64,000 nucleotides of DNA from Melitaea cinxia (taxonomy: Eukaryota; Arthropoda; Insecta; Lepidoptera; Nymphalidae): NCBI RefSeq assembly GCF_905220565.1, contig NC_059422.1, positions 5,789,272 to 5,853,271 of the forward strand, in the 5' to 3' direction. The position numbers and the translations under genes were made by a program. The notes under the pieces are model-generated. The model saw nothing but the letters and a program-made list of their open reading frames with translations, made no database searches and was not told where the DNA came from. The stretch's first letter is position 1; each line of letters begins with the position of its first letter. Positions 22,468-35,000 of the stretch are shown here, piece after piece.

Positions 22468-24858
22468 ATTAGCTACACCTAGTTACAATAATAACTTTCC
22501 TGTTATAATCCAGTGAAATAAATAAATAGAAAATATAAAATTGAACCGATATAAAAACTATTTTGTTGAAGAAGAGGCTTTAGAGCATACAGATACTAAT
22601 TATGTCTAATTTAAACTTAACTCGTTACGGAAAATGTTAATTTTTTTCTTTATTTTAGAACTGTCTTAAATTCCAAAATGTCCGCCTCTTTCTCCTCAAA
22701 TGCTTATTATTATTACGCTATTATTACGCTTACGCCAAATCTTAAACATATATAATATTACAAAAAAACTTCAAATTAATTATCTTGGCTATTATCATTT
22801 CAAAATTATTTAAAAGAAAAAATAACTGTCAAAATCAAACTAAAAATTTAAATATTAAATAATTTAATAATACAATTAATCTGGCAACTATTTAATTATT
22901 AAATTCATAACTGGCAGCATTAATCTACGATACCCTGGCAATTTTTATTTTGAATTAGGCTACGTTATTTTTTTTAGCATGGTCTTATATATAGATGCAA
23001 CTTAGCCCAATTTCAATGGTGAGAGATTAGTACGTTAGTGTCATAACTTTTCGTTCGCGTCAACGCCACTATACGTCATTGCTATCGATGGGTGCGGTCA
23101 CTTGGTGCGGTGCGCACTGCGCACACCGGTTGAATGACGCTTCATTGTAATTGGTTATATTGAGTAACGTTTCATTGTAATTGGTTATCTGTTTTCGTTG
23201 CACAGCACACCCATCGATCGTCATGCCTCCGGTGGCCGTAAATTGAAAAGAAAAGCGCCATTAAGCGGACGTACCCCTTCAAATGTAGTTGTACGACCTG
23301 TGTATAAGACCGTGTCTTTCATATTAAATATAAATAATTAAATAATTTCATAATAATTAAAGCAGCTACTTAAAAAAACAATGCCTGAAATGTCGAGGAA
23401 ATTAACAACGAAAATGTATTTTCTAAATTGAAGTAATTTTCAATATTTCATTTGAATATTATTTTAACTTCGACAAAACAAGACAGCAAAACGCGTTATT
23501 TTTTTCTATTTAAGTAATTTTCAGTATTTGATATATCAATAATTTTAAAATATATGGCATAATATTTGAGACCTGCAATCGTAATTTTGTTAATGGATAG
23601 TTTAACTCATCTTAACAGAATGACCTGTTGATGAGTTTGTGCATTTTAAGAGAACTTTCCAAAGGCTGAGAATTATATACTACTATTAAAAAACATATTG
23701 ATGATACTGAGTTTTGGAACCAATATTGCTTTCTATACTAGATAAACGCACTTACGTTAATATGATAAAAATTAAATCACAATTTAAATCATCTATAAAA
23801 ATCTAATTATGGTGCATGTTGGTGGAATCTTAATTAATTGTAAATTTCAATATAAAACCATAATTTGTCAAAGAAATAAAATAAAATAGAATTTAACTCA
23901 TTGCATTGCATTAAATAATAAAAATTGTATTACTATTGACATGGCTAATGAACAGTATTTTAAAAATACTATTTTATAAAAATAAAATAATGTAGCATGT
24001 TATTGCATAAAAAAATAATAATAATTACTAAACAACGCTTAATAAATTAAAATATTAATATGCTGCATGATAACAATAGTATATTTGTTATCTGTTGAAA
24101 TTTGTATAGCATTAATTTAGTTATAACGTTATTTCAATTTAATTAGTACAAAATGAAAAGAAATATGAGAAAGTAACACAAAAATTGAACCATAACATAT
24201 GTCTATAATTTATTTATGTAAACAAAATCTCATCATCCTCAATCATTTTTTTTTGAAATCACAATTTCTTTTCATTTAGTATAAATATTTATTATTCCTA
24301 GATATAGGTCAAGCTTCAACTGCCATACTTGTTTAATAACTTATTTATTGGAAAAAACTTAGTATAATTTAGGTATTATAAATAGTTTTAAGAATGTCTA
24401 TAAGTTGGCTTTAGCTTGAAATGTCAAACATTAATAGCCAGTTTCAATATACTACCTATCTCTGAATTTGTTTACTAGATATAGAATTTTAACGTAGACT
24501 CCATACAAATTGGGTCAAAAATCTATCGCTTGTAGGCAAAACCATACATAAATTATTGGAAACGGAAAAAAACTAACAAAAAAGTTAAGATTGCAAAAAC
24601 AACAATTAATTTGATTTAATTGATTTGATTGAATATCCTAACACGAGGTACATACAAACTTACGTAATAGCCAACTTTATTAAGTAGCGCTTATACTTTA
24701 ATCTAATTAATTTTTCATTTCCCTAGATATCTACATTCATATACTTTACTTTATTATTCATAGCATTTGTTGAAAGGAAAACAGAAACTTTTACAAATTA
24801 ATTCTTAAATTATCATTAAGGATCTTACTAAACGTATTTGTCAAAATGTATCATCATA
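22468..24858. other. Intergenic sequence, no gene
   Basis: AT-rich. The one structured segment is about 22978-23315, where 'catggtcttatata' and, inverted, 'tataagaccgtg' could be the ends of a small element. Inside it are two direct copies of 'cattgtaattggttat' (near 23144 and 23172) and a 'tgcgcactgcgca' palindrome. Confidence 0.5.
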
Positions 24859-25102
24859 TACAGAGTGGGGATGACAATACGACAAAAATTGATAACATCG
24901 GTAATACTAGTTTATAGGAGTATTTCAAAACCATCAAAAAAGTCCTACGGTCAAAATAAAAAAAAATTTTTTTTCAAACAAACTAAATAAGAAAAATATG
25001 ATAAAATTTTATTACAACATGTGTAGCTATGGGTTCACTGACCTTTTATGACGCGCGGTGCCACAATGAACTACTACTTGGGTTGTTTGGACGGTGATAG
25101 TA

Positions 25103-26161
25103 CTAAATTTTCAAATTTTCGATATGTCCGCCATGAACACTGATGCACAAATTATATCTTCTTACAATGTTATTAATTAATTTTGACATAATTTCGCCAT
25201 TGGCGGTCATGTTTTTTAATTTAATAAAAGCTCTTATAATTCTATTTTTTAACTCATCAACTGTATTTACTTCTGTTGAGTACACATCGTTTTTTATAAA
25301 ACCCCACAAAAAGAAATCCATCGGCGTGAGATCTGGTGATCTCGCTGGCCACCTTGATGGTCCATGACGGCCAATCCACTGCTGTCCGAACCTTTCCGAT
25401 AAACGTTCCCTGGCAGACACAACTGAATGAGCAGGTGCTCCGTCTAGCTGATACCACATCTGGCTGTAAGCGTCTAGACTAAGCTCGTCAATATAATCAG
25501 CAACTGGTCCGTTTAGGAGTTCCAGAAACTTATCAGAATTTAAACTGCCGTCAATAAAAATAGGACCAATTATGGTTTTTCTATGTATGCCCGCCCATAC
25601 ATTTACCGTAAACCTGTATTGGTGGGACGTCTCCCGTGCTAGATGTGGATTCACGTGTTTCCAATATCGAAGGTTTTGACGTCCGTCCACATCACATGGT
25701 ACAGGAAGTTTGGGTTATCAAAAACTTTGTTTAGCATCCAGCGGCAGAATGCTGCTCTGACGGGCTTGTCCCTTGACAACATTGCATGCACTTTACTGTA
25801 CCTAAAAGGCCTCAGTTTGTCACTTTTTAAAACATTATGTATCGTTTTATGATCCACACGATGGAGACGTGCTGCCTTACGCAAACTGGTTGTTGGGTTA
25901 TTTGAAAAATAATCTAAAATTTCAGCATCCTGCAATCGATTTGCATGTGGAGGAGCAGTATCTAAATGCGGGATTAAGCATTGATTTTTCCCGTATCCTC
26001 TGGAAAGCATTTGTAATAGTGCGGCCATTGGTTGGACAAATACGGGTGTTCCCATATCTCTCCCTGTACTTCTTTATTGCCAAATTAGCATTGCCGTGAC
26101 ATTCTCCGTAAACAAAAATCATGTCAGCGTACTCCGAAGCTGTGTAATTATAGCGTGGCAT
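25103..26161 (-). pseudogene. Tc1/mariner-like transposase, frameshifted
   Basis: Three overlapping reading frames together cover a transposase of usual length. The N-terminal frame (from ATG 26161) reads MPRYNYTASEYADMIFVYGE, with the look of the helix-turn-helix DUF4817 domain. The middle frame holds the second DNA-binding part (SLRKAARLHRVDHKTIHNVL) and the first catalytic Asp (HVMWTDV). The last frame holds the second (YQLDGAPAH) and third (RSPDLTPMDFFLWGF) catalytic segments and stops at 25103. Frame changes are needed near 26000-25985 and near 25690-25665. No single frame encodes the whole enzyme, so it is presumed dead. Confidence 0.88.
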
Positions 26162-26212
26162 TGTAAATAAAATAAAAACTATTGTTAATATTAATACTTA
26201 GCGTCTAATTTC

Positions 26213-26415
26213 GCACAATTCACTCAATAACTATTAAACTAGGTACTTATCACTATAAAAATAAAGCGTTAAATGTCGCACAATTCACTTAATAACTATT
26301 AACTAGGTACTTATCACTATAAAAATAAAGCGTTAAATATCGCACAATTTACATAATAACTATTAAACTAGGTACTTATAACTATAAAAATAAAGCGTTA
26401 AATATCGCTCAATTC
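26213..26415. repeat. Tandem repeat, about three units of 65-66 bp
   Basis: Units each contain 'cacaattcact', 'aataactatta', 'ctaggtacttat' and 'aaaataaagcgttaaat'. The array starts about 50 bp upstream of the transposase start on the minus strand, so it would lie in that gene's promoter or leader. Confidence 0.92.
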
Positions 26416-26602
26416 ACTCCAAGAGTTTTTCGAGATAATTCAATAATTAATTAAAATTGACAAAACAACGCTAATAACATCAAGAAACACAAGTATCTAA
26501 ATAAAGGGCATAGAGACTACTGGCCGCTTGTCGCGTACGCAGCGAGCCTGGAAAAAACCAAAAACATGTTATAACATGTTTTGTTTACGCTAGCCTACGC
26601 AC

Positions 26603-27224
26603 CAGGGCTGCCAGATGTACGATTTTAATCGTACTCATACGATTTTTTTTTTGCATTTTTACTCATGTACGATCGCTAGACTAAGATCGTACGCAAAATG
26701 TACGATTTTTATATTCCTATTACCTGGAAGCATTTCATAATTAAAGAAACGTCATCCACCGGCAAGCATGAATTTCGTTGAATTTCCCAACTACGTAACG
26801 CGTTCCTAGATCTTTTACTTAAATGAAGACTCTGAAAAATCATATAAAGGCTGTATTTGTTTGCTTTCTAATGAAACTTATAATTTCTTTTGTGATAATA
26901 ATTTCGACTTGAAAAAAAATACATTTTGAAATAAAAAACAATTTGAAAATTATAAAATATTGCCTCAATTTGCTTTAAATTTATTATTTTTTCCCCATCA
27001 CAGTGCAATCTATAATATGAACGAGCATTCAACGAAGTTCATTTAATCAGAACAAAACTTAGAAACAGTTTATCCAATGATACACTGAAGGGCACATTAT
27101 TAGTCAAGAAATTAATAAGAAGAAACGAAAATTATACGAATTTTAAGCCAACAAATTCTTTTGTTAAAAAAATATGACCACAGAAAATTTTGTATGAGTG
27201 TGACAAATTTTTCTAGCAGCCCTG
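26603..27224. mobile_element. Nested element with cagggctg...cagccctg ends (possible hAT-like)
   Basis: Left end 'cagggctgccaga' and right end 'tctagcagccctg' form inverted repeats of about 13 bp with one mismatch; 'gcac' flanks both sides. CAGGG ends are typical of hAT elements. The expected 8 bp duplication is not evident, so the class is uncertain. The insertion interrupts the mariner-type element. Confidence 0.5.
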
Positions 27225-28050
27225 GCACAGCCAGTTGTCCTTAAACCGTTAGACGTTCTCAGGGCCATTGCAACACACGTGCCACGTTGATTGTTTTTTT
27301 CAGCTGTTGCAAGATTTAATATTTTAATGTAATAACGTGGTATTTTATTATTAATAATTGTTGTTATTGTTATTTGTTGTCTTTATCGCATTTGTTGGAC
27401 TGCTCGAGCAAAAGTTTCGCGAATATTTTGATCTTGAAATAAATATAGTCAATGAAATACTTAAATTTATTAAATATTGTTGATATGCCATGTGTGCTCC
27501 CCGTGACCCGTTACCTACTTGCAAAAACTATGTTAGATTCAGAATTTAGATTTTCAGAATTTAAAAAATTTTATTGTTTCTTAAAGCATTAAAAGAAACA
27601 ATAAATTTTTAAAAAACAAAAATTATAAAAAGAAAATTATTAGAATCATACTGAATATTAAAACTATTTAACAAATGTTTTTAATATGTCTTAACACAAC
27701 ACTGACCTACCAAAATAGATAACAATTTTGCACGTTTTTAAATTACGCGTACGCGTAATATTATGTTTGTACCGATCGCGCTCAAAGGGTCGTTAACCTG
27801 CGGGTGACCGTTTATTAATGTTATACAACACGTAGTAATTTTAAAAAATGAAAAATCATATTTTTTGACTAAACTACTGGATGTATTTTATTGATTTTTT
27901 GTATGTGGGCTTGGAATATCATTACATATACGATGTCAAAGTTATTGTCGTATTGTCATCCCCACCCTGTATATTATTAATACGCTAAGGTTAAGATGTT
28001 TGCCTGGATTTAAAAAAAAACTCATCTAGGCGCACACACATAAATTATAC

Positions 28051-28140
28051 ATATATTATTATTATTAAACATATATTATTATTATTATATAATTATTATT
28101 ATATAATTATTAAACATATATTATTATTTATATAATTACA
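28051..28140. repeat. AT-rich microsatellite
   Basis: Imperfect (att)n and tata repeats, including three 'aaacatatattatta' blocks. Confidence 0.8.
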
Positions 28141-28880
28141 CACAAACTATATATCATTTTATAGATAATTGCCTGCTTTACCGCCATCAATCACTAAAGA
28201 AATTATTATTGCTTTTATTATTGTAAATTAATTAATTATTAAAATAAAACAACGTCAACATGATTGACGGTCAGTAAATTTTTTATTCAATTTCAAATCA
28301 ACTCACGTGTATTTACTTATTTAGTGCGAATTATTCGCACGGGTATAGGTTAGTTAGATTTAATTTTCTTAATCGACGTCAAGAAAATGAGCAGGTTCTC
28401 TATTCGACTGTATTTTATGTGTGTACCGCATAACATTTTACTGGGTGTACTGCTTTTGCTGAATTTTATATTCGAGGGCTGGTGCTTATTGTGTGGTCCC
28501 ATTTAAATTTGAACGAGATGTCACGTATAATTGTTGAGTTATCCATATTAATGCGTCTATAATAATTATAATAAAAGAAGAAAACATGTTAATAATTAGA
28601 AGCTATGATTAGAGCCAGGTGTCACCTGCAGCTAATATTTAAAAATAAAGTTTATTACTATAGCTTTCTTTAATAATAAACAAAATAGCAGAACACAATC
28701 ATTTTTAAAATCTTTTTATAATTAATGAAAATTATAAAATCCAAACATTCATTATGATAAAAATATGAAGTGTATGTTGATAAATTCAAAGAATACTATG
28801 ACCTATAACATATATTTAACTAAAAAAATGTTGAAAAATTAGACTGCAGACTATGTATGCATTTGAAAATATAGATAATA

Positions 28881-29127
28881 AGGGCCTTTTTCATCGGTCG
28901 TGGATAGTTTATCCTGCACATAAGTTAGGAATAGACTTTAACAGAAGGAAGTAGAATAGGCAATTAGGATCTGTTTTTCCTCAATTATAAACTACAAATT
29001 TTATATTCACGCGAATAGAAATATCTCATAAGTTAAGTGGAAATTCATGGTAAGAAAGTACAACTTTTATATCCTATATACTGTCTTTCGTCAAATAACG
29101 CTATCCACGACCAATAAAAGAGGCCCT
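28881..29127. mobile_element. MITE, 247 bp
   Basis: Left end 'agggcctttttcatcggtcg' then tggatag, and right end 'ctatccacgaccaataaaag' then aggccct, form 27 bp inverted repeats with few mismatches. It is related to the element at 2951-3191. The ORF crossing its right half (29047-29256) is repeat-derived. Confidence 0.75.
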
Positions 29128-29342
29128 CAACGCATTTTTATATCCTCTATCTTGATAAAAGTCACAATTTTGCAATGTGATAGATTTTTTATATTGCGCT
29201 GCTCCTTTGAGGGTAGATTTAATGTTATAGAATTAAATCATACAGATACTTACTGATTTTAGTGTGTTCAAAAAAGTTTTACTAATATAAATAAATTTAT
29301 TTATGTCAAATAAAATTATGTGGTGTCATGGGACACCAGGTA

Positions 29343-29802
29343 GGAACGAAGTTCCTTCGGATAGTATCAAGCAACACAATTTGAAAAAATAAAGTTGAAT
29401 TTTATATATATTATTGATTTTTTTTTTTAATTTTGTTGATTGGTATTTAATTAAGAACATAAAAGTATTAAGGAAATTTAGTATTTTAGAAAATAACAAA
29501 TACCGTAAAACAAAATAAATCAAACAAAAAACAAAATAATAATAATAATAATAATAATTCAAACTATTAAGTGAAATAAAAAAAACGTGTCTTTATTTAT
29601 TTTTGTCGACAGTATAAAATTACATAAATAATTTTAAAAAAGTTTACTAGCAATATTTTAGTTTTACAAACGTTATATTATACAGTCGACTGATATTACG
29701 TCACTTCCGTTATATATTTTTCTTACGGTTTAGTATCACATTTTTTTCGGTTCGGTCGCCCAGCCAAATGTCAAGCCTGCCGTGAGGAACTTCGTTCCAA
29801 TA
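29343..29802. mobile_element. Possible MITE with palindromic ends
   Basis: 'ggaacgaagttcct' occurs at 29343 and inverted ('aggaacttcgttcc') near 29789-29802. The motif is itself nearly palindromic. An (aat)n microsatellite lies at about 29536-29557. Boundaries are uncertain. Confidence 0.4.
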
Positions 29803-32085
29803 AATAATTTCCCCTATTTTGTTGCTAAAAATATAGAATTCAGCTATTTCGGAGTCTGAAGTAAAATGACTTCATCTGCTTAAATATATACTTGATATTT
29901 TACAAGCAATAGGCATTCTGATGTAAATGCAGTATTGTCATTAAATAAATAACTATTTAAAACGTATGGAGGCTTTAGGATTTCTTCAGAATATTCAAAT
30001 GTGTAATAAAAATAATAAAAAAATTATGTCTAAATCCCAGTTGCTAAATTTGAAAACGATTCGTTTAGCCTACGCAATTAAAACATGTCGTTTTTTGAAT
30101 TTAAGAATGGAGCTGTAGATAAGAAATAACTTTAATTTTTATTTTTTAATATATTTCTCGTGTATTGTGTTTAAAAGTATTTTGTATTTTTTAAATTATT
30201 TTTTATATTTCCGCTCAAATACTTTCAAAATGAGACTGATAAAGATCTGATTTCTTTCCATTTATTTTTTATTTATTTCTTATGTGCTCAATACATTATT
30301 TTTGTAATTCATTTATTTTTTATATACCTGTATCATTTTTTTTTATCTCAAATAAAAGTATTATTTCAAAATAGGATCTGCTTTTTGAATAATTAATAGA
30401 ATAGGAGTGTTTATATTAGCGTTTACTCTCTCATGTATATTACAAAAAAGCCTATATTTTTGGGGTCCATATATAATCCCAGAAAATTAGAATAGTATTA
30501 TTATTATAAGAGTTGAAAAAATAATGGAAATATAAATTGAAATATATATTTGATTAAAAAAGTATAAAATTGCATATAAGGTATAAGGTAGTAGTAGACC
30601 TTCAATTTACATTTTTTTAATGTTACCGAAATTGTTTTTCTTTTTTTTCAACTTATGTGCCAACTTTTAGAATCCAATTATTATTTTCTTAAATTTGTAT
30701 TTCCATTACAAATTCGACGATAAAATTGTTCAAATATAGCGATAAATAATTGTTGTTTAATCTATAATTGTACAGTGTTTTGTATTATCTGTTAATCGCT
30801 AGTGCTGTGTTGTATTTGTGCAAACGTACTTATTTGTATATCAAGGGTTTCGATTAAACGTGTATTTAAAAGTTGAATTTGTTTATTTTTATGTAATCCC
30901 TTCATATCTATAAACATTAAAGAACATAGAAGATTTTTTCAATTAACATAATTTACGTCAGATGCTTTCATTTTTAGATGCTTAATTTTCATTTGATAAA
31001 AAAAAAATTGATAATTAGAGAAAACATATTAATAAGTTTAATAATTTTTAATTAAATATGCAAATCACAATATACACAATCATGTATTTTAAGACAAAAA
31101 TCGATAATTATAAAAAAATATTTGTGTATATATGTAATTTTTATATGTAACGCGCACAGTTTTTGTCTGCACTTATTATTCACAGAAGCAGTGTTTTGTT
31201 CTAACAATATTTTTGGTTACTGGCTAAAGGTAAGAAAGTCGTGTTTTGTGTTGATGTTTTTGTTGATATTTTTAAGTTTTTGTTTTTTGTCTTTTACATT
31301 ATTATTTATTTGTTTGAAATTTTTAATTTATTTCTTAAAATTTATATTAATAATACATTAAGGGTATGGGCTAAAAAAGTTTTCGATTTAATTAAATTTC
31401 AGTATAACATATAGCGTTTGTATTAAAATGAAAGCTTTTATTTAGAAAAATTAAAAATGATTTTTTTACCCAACTGGAGCGAAGTCAAAATCATATGATA
31501 AAATATTTTTTAATTTTCATGCCTATTTTTTAGTAATAATGTTTTAATATTTCTTGTCACTATATTGATGAAATAATTTAATATGTTTTATTTTTCAGAC
31601 AAGATTATAACACATTTTCGTACGAAAATGGCAAGATTTATAGCACACCAAAGAAAAGTGAAAAATTGTTTGTATTTTCTTCGAATAAAAGTAGAAAATA
31701 TTTTAACAATTTAATATGTTATCTTTTACTTTTTTTTAATAGGTTCAATTTAAATTAATGTATTTTGTTTAACTAACTATAAGATCAAATGTCAGATTTT
31801 ACATGACAATAAAGCAATTTTGTAAAAAAAGTAATTTGAATTTTTTTATACTTTTATACAAAAAGAAGTTTTTAATGAATAAATTTTTATTTTTATTTTT
31901 GAATTTTTATTTTTACTTAATAGAAGTAGGATCACGTTTAACACAATATGTGCAATAAATATAATAAAAATTAAATAACCATAGTTAAAACAATAAAAAA
32001 CCTTCATCAGCGAATAGACAACACGTTGTTTTTATACCAGACGTTTGTAAGCGGCCAGTGTTTATCGGTAATCATAAACATTACT
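29803..32085. other. Intergenic sequence and 3' flank of the next gene
   Basis: AT-rich sequence. Two weak exon-like pieces on the plus strand (31186-31229 and 31599-31758) have good splice signals but do not join in a shared frame. The last 200 bp before 32086 hold reverse-strand AATAAA motifs (tttatt near 31880-31895), consistent with the 3' UTR of the minus-strand gene. Confidence 0.5.
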
Positions 32086-35000
32086 TTATTTTTCACATAT
32101 AAACTTAGGCAGTCTTGCTATCACACGATTACCATAATTTGATATGACTTTTTCAGCATAGATTTCCAAAACAGCTTTTTTCGTTTCATTGAACTGTAGT
32201 GCATCAGCTGATTTTATGTTTACCATTTTTTTATCCAAATTATTTTTAGTATCCCTTTCGAAATTAGAATCAGTAACGACTTTTTTATCATCCTCAGAAG
32301 ATTCTAGAACAGATTGTCTTCTGTCAATTTGACATATACTAATATAATTTTCTGTTTGTAAAACACATTTTGAAGTATTCTCTAAAGCTTTTACAATTGT
32401 ATCATTCTTTGCAGTAATAGAATCAAATTTATAAATCTGTTCAGAACATTGTGTTTCAACTTCAATATTGTTATTTATTTCTTGTATATCACAATTAATT
32501 TCTTCATCAATTTTTGTTGCGCGTCCACAACAACATGGATTGAAATTTGGCATCATATTCAACTTTTCAGCGAAATGACTACACAAACAACCCGTATTCT
32601 CCTGAACTGCTACTGCTCCTGTACTGCTACTGTATTCACTAATATTGTCTTTTGTTGGATATATAACTAACTCTGAATCATTTTTGCTTGACACTTTTGA
32701 AATGTAACTTTTATCTACATAATAATTCGTTATGCTGTTGGAATCTTTAAACAAACTTGACTTTAAAGAAGTATATGTCAGTTCTTCATTTAGATTGTCG
32801 TTTATTTCAAAATTTTTATCACTGCTGTCAGATGTTAAAACAGCTCGTAATAAATGTCGTATCTCTTGCATCTCATTCTTGTTTCTTCTTCTCTTAATTT
32901 CACTTGCGGTTTCAAATATTTTAAAGAGTATTTTCTTTTTTTCTTCTTTGTTAAATTTTCGGTATCTCAATTTACTTATATCTCCTTTATTTGTGCTGTC
33001 TGAATTTATGTTTTCATCTGTATAAGTAATAGATACGCTAGTGGCTGATTTGTCATCGTTCGACGCTTCCGTTTTCTCTAAACTTGTGTTGACTTCGACT
33101 TGATTAATTAGATTACTTATTAATATATCTTGGGATTCTTTCTCTTTTTTAATAATGTATGAACTATTTATTTTTTCTAAAGCAGGTTTTTCGCATCTGC
33201 ATATAATGTCATCCTTACTATTTGCGTCTATTACTTCTTTTTCAGGTTCAGTAAGAAGTTTATCAATTTTGCTAAAAACAGGCGAATTTGTCAAATCTAC
33301 AGTATTTCTATGAATAGAATAAGTTTGCTTTTCTATATCGCTGTAACCAGTGGAGACAGTATTGAATTTCTCAGAAATTTTCTTAGAGAACTCCTCTGGA
33401 GCAGATAAACTTACACTTTGTTTATTTGTAATTAACTTAGTTGGTGCCTTATAATTATTTATCACAATTTTAATGTTAACGTCTCTTTTATCTTCTTCAT
33501 CTGCTTCTTTTATTTTATCTTGAAGCAAGTATATTTCTTTCGATTTATGTTGCGCGTCGGAGGTATTTAGTCTTCGTGTCATTGAGTCGACTGATTTATT
33601 CATATTGATTTCTGTTGTTTTATCTCCCTGTCTAAACTTCAAATTAAGATTTATCTCAATTATGTTAGACATACTCGTATCGCTTTTACAGCCGTTAATT
33701 TCCAAAGTGTTTTTGTCTACAACTATATCTTCATTGTGGGTATCTGTTGTTGAAATGCGTTGTACTCGAGGATCACGATACATATCTTTGACAAAGTGCA
33801 TTCTGTTTCTATCAATTTTTCTATAGTCACGTCTTTCGTAAAGCGTTTGACCGTCTTCATCTTGAACTTTTATATTACATCCTTCTCTTATTTCTTCTGT
33901 GCTTGGTGTTGACTGTTTTACTTTTATTGTTATTTTTTCCCTCGAATTAAGACGAATAACACCGTGACTTTCCTCGCCCAATAAACAATCTTTTGAACAA
34001 GTTTTCGGCATTGGTAACTTTTTAAGGTGCAGCCCTGGCATTGTAGATCGACCCTTATTATTGGCGGGCTTTGGATGAGAAATTATTGTAGGAGGTGGCG
34101 CTGGAGGGCAAGGTCGCGTAACCGCCTTTCGTCTGTTTGCGCAATCAGGTTTACATTCTTTTTGTCCTAACGATGAACTTGAAATGTCCTGAATTAGGCG
34201 CTTAAAAGCATTTAAATATTTACTTGATGACTTTTGAGGACATGGCTGCGCTGTCATTTTAAGGTTTAACCCGGAAGTCTTTGGTGAAGGCGTGTTGCAT
34301 TCTTGACTTTTAAGAGGCCATGGAAAATCATGACCTGAAGGCTTTTTACATTTTTCACAAGACTCGCAAGGAGATTTGCAGGAAAAAGCCTTTGGTGGAG
34401 GCATGTTGCATTCTCGATTCTTAAGGGGCAATGGAAAATCGTGACTGGACGATTTTTTACATTTTTCACAAGACTCGCAAGGAGATTTGCAGGGAAAAGC
34501 CTTTGGTGGAGGCGTGTTGCATTCTTGATTCTTAAGGGGCAATGGAAAATCGTGACTGGACGATTTTTTACATTTTTCACAAGACTCGCAAGGAGATTTG
34601 CAGGGAAAAGCCTTTGGTGGAGGCGTGTTGCATTCTTGATTCTTAAGGGGCAATGGAAAATCGTGACTGGACGATTTTTTACATTTATCACAAGAATTGC
34701 AAGGAGATTTGCAGGGAATATTTGAGCAACATTTTATAGTTGATATTGCTGTTGAACGAGAAGATGTGGATGCACAAGATGTTTCTTTGCTAACTTGACA
34801 TTTAGAGACATTACTAGATGATTTCTTTTTTGGACATACACAGGTGCGAGATCTTTTTGGGGGAGTTAGTTTCGGTGAATGTGTTTGTGGTGGTATAAGT
34901 TTTTGTCTGTTATCACATTGTGTGGATGAATTTAAGTTAGGTGGTTTTGTGCAAGGTGGCGACATCCGACATGGAGGTGGTGACGGAGGGCAAGGTTTTT

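Larger units (their letters stand above)
24859..27971 (-). mobile_element. Tc1/mariner-superfamily transposon, about 3.1 kb, inactive
   Basis: Terminal inverted repeats of about 27 bp (tacagrgtggggatgacaat followed by acgacaa) lie at both ends with one mismatch, and TA dinucleotides flank them as expected for this superfamily. The element holds a broken transposase (25103-26161, minus), tandem repeats just upstream of it, and a nested insertion (26603-27224). Transposase motif spacing (41 residues between the second and third acidic positions) fits a DD41D-type group, though that classification is inferred. Confidence 0.88.

Noticed and set aside
34266..34725. Long open frames on both strands across the 34.3-34.7 kb repeat array
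   Set aside because: They are frame shadows of the 111 bp coding repeat. A unit length divisible by three keeps alternative frames open in every copy.
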